Shown: positions 20,384 through 29,800 of the stretch, piece by piece
Position numbering within the stretch: the first letter of the stretch is position 1
Layout of the letters: the number at the start of each line of letters is the position of its first letter
NCBI GenBank assembly: GCA_009731375.1
Contig: BJOX01000031.1
Coordinates: forward strand, 426,814-474,473
Length of the DNA: 47,660 nt
From: Paulinella micropora
Lineage: Eukaryota > Cercozoa > Imbricatea > Euglyphida
Direction: 5' to 3'
Position numbers and translations under genes: made by a program
Notes under the pieces: model-generated
Database searches by the model: none
What the model saw: the letters and a program-made list of their open reading frames with translations, nothing else
What the model was told of the DNA's origin: nothing

Positions 20384-21964
20384 TTACTGTTGCTTGTCCT
20401 CTTGTGGCTCGTCTTCTACGTCTGTGACAATGTTCAAGCCGGGGCGCCGTTTCTTGAACCGTGTAATAGCTGCGCGCGTGATTCGGGTGCAAGAGAAAAT
20501 ACCTAGTTGTTTCAACTGCCTGAGACGACCTAGTAGGTGTTCAAAGACGCGATTATCCAGCTGTTCACAACTGTCTAACGTCAGCTTTTCGAGATGTTCT
20601 AGATCACACAATTGAGCAACCCCGGCAGGAGTAATATTTGCCCAGCCCAGATCCAGGATCCGCAGACTTTTTAGGTGCTGCAATGGTCTTACTGCGGCAT
20701 CGGTGAGTTGGGTGCAACCGTAGAGGCTTAACGCCTGCAGCGCGGTTGGCAGATCTCGGAGGTAGGTTTCCTCAACACTGGTGCAGCTTTCCAGGCTCAG
20801 GTACCGCAAGTTGCGCAAGGCCGACAATTGTCTGAACCCCGTGCCTGTGACATTTGTACACGAGGTTAGATATAACTTTTCCAAATGCGCTAGAGGGCGC
20901 AAATGTCGGAGCCCCTCATCAGTCAGAAAGGTATTTCCTCCCAGGTCTAGAATTCGCAGATTGGTCAGGCTGGCGAGCACGCTCAGCGACAGGTCGCTGA
21001 GCGGGCAGCGGCCGAGCTGCAGCTTTTGTAGTCGACCGAAGCTCTCCAGAAACCAGACATTAGTCAGTTGGCTGAGAGAGCCCAGATCTAGATAGATCAG
21101 GCTGGTCAGGCCGGACAAGTTGTCTAAGCCTTCGTCCGTAATTAGGCCACAACGAGAGAGTTTGAGCCGCGTTAACTTTCCCAGGCCGGCCACCACGGCC
21201 AGCGCGTCGTCTGTGATACTGGAACAGTTGGTCAGATCCAAGGTCTGCAATTCAGTCAGGGACGCCAACCAGCTGAGATCTTCGCGCGTTTGGCAACCAC
21301 GCAGGCTGAGCTGCCGCAAGCAGCCGCCGGCGGACGCGATTGTCAAGGGTCTATCAAGGAACGGGTTGAGTCCGGCAAGCAACAGGGTGCGCGGCCGGAC
21401 CTCGCTCAGGAGGTAAGCGGCTAGGGCTTGGGAGCTGACATTCTGGCAGCGATCAAGGCTCAACCAACGGTCGCACCAGGCACCCCCAGTCACCGAGTTA
21501 GCGCTAGCTAGACCGTCGCCGGAGGTTTCTAGCACCGGCTCCTTGGATCCCAGCCTCTGCAAGCCAGTGACCTTCGCTGCTTCTCGTAGTAGTTCCTCGT
21601 CCACCATGTTGTTGGGAAGCAACAGGCTGTGCACGCAAGTCTTGGCGTCCTGTATCTGTGCCAGGATCGACAGCCTGTCGGCCGGCAGAGGTTTGTCAAT
21701 GGTGACGCTAGTGATTTCACGCCATTCAGCCCACCGTGCGGCTGGGATTGGCGAACTGTGCGCGCCGATTTTCAGGCTCGACCAGCTTTTGGGGCGCGGT
21801 ATGTCGCGGGCCTTCCTGCACACCATCATCCACACCGCGTGCAGCCACACGGGGCTGCCGGACACCAAAGGAAAAACCACTCCCCACACGTCAACAGACA
21901 GTTCCAAGAGGGTGCGCACATCGGTGCGCGGGCCATCCACTTTCTGGCGCTTGGGCGCGGACAT
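20384..21964 (-). CDS. F-box-like leucine-rich-repeat protein
   Basis: A 526-residue protein from the ATG at 21,962-21,964 (MSAPKRQKVDGPRTDVRT) to the stop at 20,384. The N-terminus is basic. Residues ~15-55 (LLELSVDVWGVVFPLVSG...VWMMVCRKARDI) have the spacing of an F-box, but weakly. From ~190 to 510 there are about a dozen LRRs of the cysteine-containing subtype (LQTLDLTNCSSITDDAL, LEKLYLTSCTNVTGTGF, LQALSLYGCTQLTDAAV). That subtype is typical of FBXL substrate adaptors of SCF ubiquitin ligases, where the F-box would bind Skp1 and the LRR solenoid the substrate. Many bacterial and protist LRR proteins look alike, so the F-box call decides the function. The tail is acidic (DVEDEPQEDKQQ). It is a paralogue of the truncated copy at 9.43-9.88 kb. 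No intron. Confidence 0.85.
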   Translation of the reverse strand: MSAPKRQKVDGPRTDVRTLLELSVDVWGVVFPLVSGSPVWLHAVWMMVCRKARDIPRPKSWSSLKIGAHSSPIPAARWAEWREITSVTIDKPLPADRLSILAQIQDAKTCVHSLLLPNNMVDEELLREAAKVTGLQRLGSKEPVLETSGDGLASANSVTGGAWCDRWLSLDRCQNVSSQALAAYLLSEVRPRTLLLAGLNPFLDRPLTIASAGGCLRQLSLRGCQTREDLSWLASLTELQTLDLTNCSSITDDALAVVAGLGKLTRLKLSRCGLITDEGLDNLSGLTSLIYLDLGSLSQLTNVWFLESFGRLQKLQLGRCPLSDLSLSVLASLTNLRILDLGGNTFLTDEGLRHLRPLAHLEKLYLTSCTNVTGTGFRQLSALRNLRYLSLESCTSVEETYLRDLPTALQALSLYGCTQLTDAAVRPLQHLKSLRILDLGWANITPAGVAQLCDLEHLEKLTLDSCEQLDNRVFEHLLGRLRQLKQLGIFSCTRITRAAITRFKKRRPGLNIVTDVEDEPQEDKQQ

Positions 21965-22071
21965 GCTGGCGCGAACTCCTTTTTTGTTTGTGTTTTAATA
22001 CATATTTTACAGACACCAAAAAAAAAAAAAAAAGCAAATTTTTTCCCCGAGGCCACAGAAAAAAGAAGAGA

Positions 22072-22101
22072 GGGAGCAAATGGCGATCGCCATTTGCTCC
22101 C
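22072..22101. promoter_or_regulatory. 30-bp perfect palindrome
   Basis: GGGAGCAAATGGCGA followed by its exact reverse complement, centred on GCGATCGC. It lies 108 bp upstream of the LRR gene's ATG and 118 bp beyond the MYND gene's stop, both on the minus strand. It could be a dimeric regulator site, an mRNA 3' hairpin for the MYND transcript, or a recombination site. Perfect symmetry over 30 bp is not expected by chance. Confidence 0.55.
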
Positions 22102-22218
22102 AAACCACCGCTCCTCTCTCCATTCTCCCCCCGTTTGCTAAAAACAAAAGGACACACACCCAAGAATCTTTTTTTCTCTTGCCTTTTTTTGTTTTCTCTT
22201 GCCTTTTTTTCTCATGCG

Positions 22219-22893
22219 TTAGCTCGGGATCGTCGAGAGCCAGATTTCTTTTTGCCACCACCACCAGCCGCCGGGCAGCGCCTGTGTGCGGTCCACGGGC
22301 CTGACCAAAGCCTCTACTACTACTAACCTTGGCGCGCCGGTGCGCACCCTCCCTCGCAGCTTGTCGCGCAGGTAGTCTTTTTGCGGCAGCCCCAACTCGC
22401 GCTCGGACCAGTACGCGCACGCCACGCCTTCCTGGCCGGGGCGGCACGCCGCGTACAAGACGCCACCCTCCGCGTCGGCGGGCACTAGCCGCAGCAGCCG
22501 CCGCGCCAACCGCGGCTGCGCGACCCGCGCCACAAATACCTTGGCCAGGGCCCGCTTCGCGTCTTGCCCGCAACAGCCGCGGTGCTCGCCCTTAGCCGCG
22601 TCGCGGCACTTGCGGCTGCAGTACACCGCGTCGTCGCAGCGCCGGCAGCGGCGGCAGCCGCCGCCGTCGGTTGCGGGCCACCACTCGTCGCAGCCGTCGC
22701 GCCAGCACAGCAGCAACCAGACCTCTGCTGCTTCTGCTGCATTGTCTTCTGCTGTGGGGAGCGGGCGCCGGCCGATCACGACACGCCTCTTCTTCTTCTT
22801 CGTCTGTTGCTGTAAAAAATACAGATGGCACGGCAACGTGGTGGTGTTTCTATTCTGGACAGCTTGGCATGCAGGGCACAAGGAAGTATTCAT
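22219..22893 (-). CDS. MYND-type zinc-finger protein
   Basis: The frame ends TAA at 22,219. The first ATG in frame is at 22,891-22,893, giving 224 residues, but GC content falls sharply upstream of about 22,810 and TTTTTTACAG there looks like a splice acceptor, so the true start may lie in another exon. The zinc finger is GCRRCRRC...VYCSRKC...GEHRGCC (roughly residues 105-135 from this ATG), matching the MYND pattern of paired cysteines followed by YCSxxC and H-x2/3-C. A CPACQ near the start is a possible further ligand pair. The C-terminal ~90 residues (VFVARVAQPRLARRLL, YWSERELGLPQKDYL) are unassigned. MYND fingers bind proline-rich peptides in regulatory complexes. Lys-rich KKKKRR near residue 35 could direct it to the nucleus. 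Confidence 0.65.
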   Translation of the reverse strand: MNTSLCPACQAVQNRNTTTLPCHLYFLQQQTKKKKRRVVIGRRPLPTAEDNAAEAAEVWLLLCWRDGCDEWWPATDGGGCRRCRRCDDAVYCSRKCRDAAKGEHRGCCGQDAKRALAKVFVARVAQPRLARRLLRLVPADAEGGVLYAACRPGQEGVACAYWSERELGLPQKDYLRDKLRGRVRTGAPRLVVVEALVRPVDRTQALPGGWWWWQKEIWLSTIPS

Positions 22894-22909
22894 ACGCACA
22901 TGTCCACAG

Positions 22910-23083
22910 ATCAAATATGTCCTGGTAGCAGATGAGAGCAAGCGGCCTCAAGGGCATAGGCTTGCATTTTCGATGCTTGAACAGGCAGGTTTCACTTTGC
23001 ATAGATACAGACCGCGTTTGACCATTGCACGTAGTTCAGGTTCGGAAAAATTTGTTTTGGTGTGTTGGAAAAGACTGAAATAA
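22910..23083 (+). CDS. Possible exon or gene fragment
   Basis: After a TCCACAG acceptor-like site the frame reads IKYVLVADESKRPQGHRLAF, SMLEQAGFTLHRYRP and ends CWKRLK with TAA at 23,081. Composition is protein-like. No start codon or family recognised. It overlaps the uncertain 5' end of the minus-strand MYND gene, so only one of the two is likely to use this stretch. Confidence 0.25.
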   Translation: MKYVLVADESKRPQGHRLAFSMLEQAGFTLHRYRPRLTIARSSGSEKFVLVCWKRLK

Positions 23084-23249
23084 CAAAAATTTGACTCGTA
23101 TGTCAAGTTTGAAGTGTGATGCATCCGAGATGCGCTACTAATTGTACTTGCATGTGTGGTAGTAGTTTTATCGAGTGCCGCGACTGGGGGGCGTGCGCCC
23201 AGGGCTGTTATTGCGTGTGGAATATGATAGTTAAGAAAGCAATTGCATA

Positions 23250-23555
23250 GTTGAGGCGCAAGATGAATTTTTGGGTGAGGAAGAGCTTGTCGTTTCAGTC
23301 AAGCAGTTGGATACGTGGACGGACAAGAAACATAAACTTAAGGCTCTGAGACCAGCACGTTCTGAGGCAGGCCGCAAATATGGGCTACTTGATGAATTAG
23401 TTTATAGTGAGCAACTAGATCTTGGACAATCGCATCTCCTAATTCTGGCGCGAACTTATTTTCAAGATTTTGTCTGGTCTGGACGAAAGGAAACACAACC
23501 TGGCAGGGGCAGAGGCAAACAACAGGTAGAAAAAGAGGGGGAAGGCAAAAAGTAA
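23250..23555 (+). CDS. Possible exon or gene fragment
   Basis: An open frame without ATG reads VEAQDEFLGEEELVVSVKQL, DKKHKLKALRPARSEAGRKY and YSEQLDLGQSHLLILARTYF, ending in a Lys/Gly/Glu-rich tail with TAA at 23,553. The charged, helical composition suggests former or spliced coding sequence. It is not recognised. Confidence 0.3.
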   Translation, partial: VEAQDEFLGEEELVVSVKQLDTWTDKKHKLKALRPARSEAGRKYGLLDELVYSEQLDLGQSHLLILARTYFQDFVWSGRKETQPGRGRGKQQVEKEGEGKK

Positions 23556-23667
23556 AGAAGCAAGCGTAAAGTGGGGACGAAAAGCCTAGTTTTGCTATCG
23601 TACCAGTGTCTAATAACTCGGGAGAAAACGAAACAGAAGCAGGGAATGCCCCGTCGGCTATGGCAAA

Positions 23668-23823
23668 GGGAAAGCGTAGTAGGCCACCGTCCAAGAAAGG
23701 TTTGGTAAATGCGGAACAGTAGGTATTCCTTGACTCTAAATACCAGGAAAGCGTAGTAGGCCGCCGTGCAAGAAAGTTTTGGTAAATGCGGAACAGTAGG
23801 TATTCCTTGACTCCAAATTCCAG
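23668..23823 (+). repeat. Tandem duplication, ~78-bp unit x2
   Basis: Two copies of a unit starting GGAAAGCGTAGTAGGCC and ending CTTGACTC(T/C)AAAT(A/T)CCAG, differing at a handful of sites. The unit ends in sequences resembling the adjacent palindromic satellite. Confidence 0.85.
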
Positions 23824-23879
23824 GTATACCTTGACTAGAAATAGACATGCAAGGACTTAGCCTTTCAATGTTAACCTTA

Positions 23880-24590
23880 CATATCCAATGTATACCGTGA
23901 AATATTCAAGGTATACCTTGGAATAGTCAAGGTATAACTTGAACCAGTAAAGGTATACCTTGATATTCCAAGGTATACCTTGAAATATCAAGGTGACGTA
24001 CATTGAAAGATAGATTCCAAGTCAAGAAAACCTTGAATTTAGAATCAAGGCATACATTGAACTTAACATCAAGGAATACCTTGACTTTAAATTCAAGGAA
24101 TACCTTGAATTTAAAGTCAAGGTATACCTTGACTTTAAATTCAAGGTATACCTTGGATTTGATTTGCGTCAAGGTATACCTTGACTTTAAATTGAAGGTA
24201 TACCTTGGATTTCCGTCAAGGTATACCTTGACCTTTAATCCAAGGTATACCTTGGCTTTAAAGTCAAGGTATACCTTGACGCAAATCCAAGGTATACCTT
24301 TGAATTTAAAGTCAAGGTATACCTTGACGCAAATCCAAGGTATACCTTGACGCAAATCCAAGGTATACCTTGAATTTAAAGTCAAGGTATACCTTGAGTT
24401 TTTAGTGTGTGTGTGTTTTTTTTTTCGTCCCGGGTCGGCCCTCTAGAAACTTAATGAAAATCGTCGTTTACTTATTAAAATTTTAGGGTAAACCTTGCCA
24501 ACATAGGGTAAACCTTGAAAATCAATTTAATAAATATGCAAGGTATACCTTGCTGTCAAGGTATACCTTGCCGTCAAGGTATACCTTGAC
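23880..24590. repeat. Palindromic satellite (CAAGGTATACCTTG)n
   Basis: The 14-bp perfect palindrome CAAGGTATACCTTG occurs 15 times exactly (for example at 23,907, 24,118, 24,142, 24,265, 24,313, 24,336, 24,359, 24,383, 24,557) and several more times with one change. The best part has a 23-24-bp period. Spacers are about 10 bp and come as complementary pairs: ACTTTAAATT / AATTTAAAGT and GACGCAAATC / GGATTTGCGTC. A looser GGGTAAACCTTG variant lies at 24,485-24,520. Both strands translate as KVYLDF-like repeats, which are not evidence of a protein. Confidence 0.95.
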
Positions 24591-25130
<540 letters not shown>

Positions 25131-25154
25131 GAGATAGATAGAGAGAGAGACATG

Positions 25155-25200
<46 letters not shown>

Positions 25201-25248
25201 GAGAGGGAGTGAGAGAGAGAGAGAGAGATCTTGAGAGAAGGAAAGAAA

Positions 25249-25285
<37 letters not shown>

Positions 25286-25362
25286 TAGAGAGAGATACTA
25301 GTAGTAGAGAGAGAGAGAGAGTGTGTGTGTGTCTGTGTGTGTGTGAGAGAGAGAGAGAGAGC

Positions 25363-25424
<62 letters not shown>

Positions 25425-25430
25425 GAGATC
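25131..25430. repeat. (GA)n tract
   Basis: GA array with GTGT and TAG interruptions. Confidence 0.95.
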
Positions 25431-25722
25431 CCTGTCTGGTAAAAAAAAAATTCAAAAAATTCTTGCGGGTGTAAACTCTGCTCTTTGATCAATTACATGC
25501 ACTCTTAGTAGAAAAAATTAAAAAGGCGAGGGAAAAATCAAACAAATGCTTTTTTAATTATTTGAACCGCACACCTTTGGTAAAAATACTAAATTTTGTT
25601 TTTGGCACACTTCCTGACTCCTTTTCCTGATTTCTTATCGAGTGCAAGTTCTTTTCTTGATTTCTTATTGCGGGCCGAACGTACAATTGAAATTTTCAAT
25701 GTATACAAATTTTTACATTGAA
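25431..25722. other. Left flank of the gypsy insertion
   Basis: Unique AT-rich sequence with a short ~28-bp tandem duplication (CTTTTC(C/T)TGATTTCTTAT) at 25,621-25,675 and self-complementary TTGAAATTTTCAA near 25,688. No gene. Confidence 0.5.
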
Positions 25723-25726
25723 ACAC
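25723..25726. other. Left target-site duplication, ACAC
   Basis: Matches 36,414-36,417. Removing the element would restore TTGAAACAC-TGTTTCAA, a near-palindrome, as the empty site. Confidence 0.6.
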
Positions 25727-25963
25727 TGTAATGCCCCCAACGATAGCTCGTAAAAAGTCGGTAATACAACCAAACACAGTCCTCAAGAATGAGAATGATG
25801 TCTCGTTGTATTAGCTCAGTGAAGCCAAAAAGGAAAACGGCAACAGACCAGGAATAAAATGGCATCAGGTCCAATCCGGACAAATAATACTGAAAAACAA
25901 GCTGGTGCACCTGTCACCAGGAAAAGGTATTTTTTACCGGCTATCCGGGGGGTGATGCCTACA
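25727..25963 (-). repeat. 3' LTR of the gypsy element
   Basis: 237 bp, TGTAATGCCC...GATGCCTACA on this strand. It has 10 mismatches with the 5' LTR and resembles the LTR at 46.57 kb even more closely apart from a 5-bp insertion there. Confidence 0.93.
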
Positions 25964-25981
25964 GTACCCCCTCCCGATTTT
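25964..25981 (-). promoter_or_regulatory. Polypurine tract
   Basis: Read on the minus strand, AAAATCGGGAGGGGGTAC lies immediately before the 3' LTR. A purine run abutting the LTR is the plus-strand primer of LTR elements. The same sequence is next to the LTR at 46,816. Confidence 0.8.
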
Positions 25982-26006
25982 ATGACGGAAATAGCATTTT
26001 CGTCAT
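25982..26006 (-). other. Conserved hairpin beside the PPT
   Basis: ATGACGGAAAT, loop AGC, ATTTTCGTCAT: an 11-bp stem with one G-U type pair. It is preserved in the second copy at 46,834-46,858. Confidence 0.6.
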
Positions 26007-26877
<871 letters not shown>

Positions 26878-29800
26878 TCACTGCCTTCGTCGTCTGGCGC
26901 GGATTTCTTTGCCTGGTGGAGGACCACCAACAAAAGTCAGATCGAACTTTGACTGTTCGAGAATGTCCCAGATCTTATTAGGGATTCCGCCCAACGATAA
27001 TTCAAAAGGGACATCAAGCACTCCTCTTGGCAGTGTCTGAATGGTCCACGCAGTGTAATCCTTGTCTCTGGGAGTAATTGTATCATCCCATGTCTCGAGA
27101 CTTTTTGCGTCTTTATATACTGGCAGATAATGTCTTGCCTTTGGATCCTCAACCGGGTCCATACTTCTCCAGAACTGGAGTATCGGTTGTACTATCTTTG
27201 CGGCTGATGATATTTTGAGTGTCCGTGTGACACGCATCTGTCGTGGGACCGCCACGACCCGCATCAAGTATAAGTCTGAGAGAGTGTCATCAGCGACATG
27301 TTGTTCCGCTGGTCTCATCAGATAGAAAACATTTTTCACCCATGCGATGGTTGCTATCGCATCGCCTTCCTTCCATCGCTCATGGACAATCTCAACGTTG
27401 CCCGCGTTTGGGTCAGTGTCCGTCCCCTCCTCCTCCTGGTGGACGTCCTTTGATCTCATCGACCTCATCGCCTTCCTCGGTTGGTCGTTGATAAGATCAT
27501 TCCGCGCTCTCCTTAGCTGCGCCTCTGTGATCTTCTCCTTCTTTCCGCTATGCTCTCGCGGAGACTTGGACTGAGTCCCCACCGCGCTTATGCGGTCAGT
27601 CTTCTCCTTGCTGTCCACCTCACTCTCCTCCTTCTCAGCTATCGGTGCCCGATAAGCATCGTCTTGGTCTATGCCAGCCTCCTTGTGGATGGGCGGCACC
27701 TCTTTGAAATCATCCTTCATCCGTTTTAACGCCTCCTCAACGGATTCATCTTCCAGTAAGAAGGGATCATACTTAATCAGCCTTCTTACATTCACAATTT
27801 GCACCTTCCCTCTACCCCTGATCTTGTAATTCAGAGGTCCCGTCTGTTCCATAATCTGATAAGGTCCTTTCCAGTGAGTGAACAGCTTAGAGCTGACTCC
27901 CTTCGGGACTTGAGGATGGTACAATAGTACAATATCCCCGACCTGGAACTTGATCTGATCCAAGTGCGCTTGTCGCACCCCTTCAGCATCAGTCTTTCGG
28001 CGCTCCGCCTCTCTATGCGCCCTGACTATTTGTTCCGCCTCCATCTTCACTCTAAGTCTCATCCCAAACAACTCATCCGCATCCGCCCAAGTGTCTTTTG
28101 GGTGAAGGAGCGAAGTCGGGATATCAGGCTCACGCCCATATACTAACTGATATGGCGAGATTGAGCTCTTCGAGCCTCCTAACGCCGTAGAGGGTAGACA
28201 GTTCATTGCAAACGCAAATGATGGTGCTGCCTCGACCCATGCTCTTTGATTCTCCTTCTTCGTGCAATACATCTTTAGCGAGGCTTTGAGGGGTCTGTGT
28301 ACCCGCTCGATTTTCCCATTTGCTCGCGGGTTATAGGCAGTAACATATTGCCATTTCATCCCGTAATACTTAGATAGTTTGTCGATGACCTCGTTATTAA
28401 AGTCCGAGCCTCGATCAGAACATATCTTTCTTGGTACTCCGATCTGTGAGATGATCCTATCGATCAGCGCCTCGGCCGTCGTCTTGCCGGTAACGTCTTT
28501 GACAGGGATGATCCACACATAGTTGGTGGCTCTGTCAATAGCCGTAAGGAGGTATTTGTAACCATCCTTCGATTCTGGGAAAGGTCCCACATGATCAATG
28601 TGTATAAACTCAAACATCCCCGCATGAAGAGGAAATTCGCCAATCAGGCCGAAATTTGCCTTCAGTGGTGTTTTGTTTATCTTGCACGGGATGCATGCAT
28701 CCACCGCCTGATCTATCTCCTCCTTCATCTTCTTCCACCAGAATCGCCTCGCTACGAACATATGAGTTCGTTGTCGACCCGGATGCGCCAAAAGTGGGCA
28801 ATTGTGGGCTGCGACAAATATAAATCGTCTCAGACTCTCCGGTACCCAAAGGGTCCATTTGTCCGGCTGTGACGCATAGCGACCGTGAAGGCCCTTGTAC
28901 CACAGTAGACCATCTCTCCATCCCATCTCCTTCATCTGATCTTTGATCGCTTTCGTCATCCGTAGCTCATCCGGGTTCTGATATAACTGTATCAGTTCTT
29001 TAAACTCCGGATCTTGAGCCTGTTGTTGCCTCCATGCGGTAGGCGAGGCTATATGGATAGTACCATCTTCTAGCCGTACCCCGATTCTTTCCGGGTCATC
29101 GTCTAGGTCACTTCTCCGCTCTTGAGGAGGCTCCGCATAAACTTCCTGCGTCTCCTCTTCCTCTCTTATGTTCGCCTTCGCATTCTCATATACCTCATAG
29201 GACCACTCAGCGTCCTCCTGGGTATGTAGCTCACAACATATCCCGTGATCCGGGCCTTGTGGACTGTACCGTAGACCTGTGCGGTCATATCGGACTCCAC
29301 TCGCCATCTCCATCGCCTCAATGTGGCTGACCTCATACACCTTGTCAGTGGACAAGTCTTCCATCTCCACCGTGGACACCAACGCCGATACTTCTGAGTT
29401 AAACTCTAGCCTAGAGAGGCTATCAGCGACCACATTTCGCTTTCCCGGTAGATGGACCATTGTAAAATCGAAACAAGACAAGAACGCTTGCCACCGCGCC
29501 AGCCGTCCCGTCTGTTCATGATTCATCAACCATAACAGGTTATGATGATCAGTTCTGACAGTAAATTGAGGTCCTCCCCACAAATACTCTCTGAGCCTCT
29601 TGAGGGCCCATACTACCGCCAACGCCTCTCTTTGCCTTGTGCAATAGTTTCTCTCCGCCGCACACAACTTCCTACTAATAAACATGATTGGGCGTAATTT
29701 CTTCTCCTCATCCTCTTGTTGTAATACAGCCCCAATCGCAAACTTAGATGCGTCTGTATCGACTACGAATTGTTTCGTAAAGTCGGGCATCGTTAACACC

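Noticed and set aside
23927-24385. Repeat protein of KVYLDFK type across the palindromic satellite
   Set aside because: Because the unit is a palindrome, both strands give the same peptide; no start context or flanking coding sequence.
23880-24590. CRISPR array
   Set aside because: Repeats are 14 bp, spacers ~10 bp and recurrent, with no cas genes and a eukaryotic setting.
25727-25963. First read as a SINE or MITE family because of scattered copies
   Set aside because: TG/CA ends, paired 237-bp copies around gag-pol, and adjoining PPT and PBS show it is the LTR.
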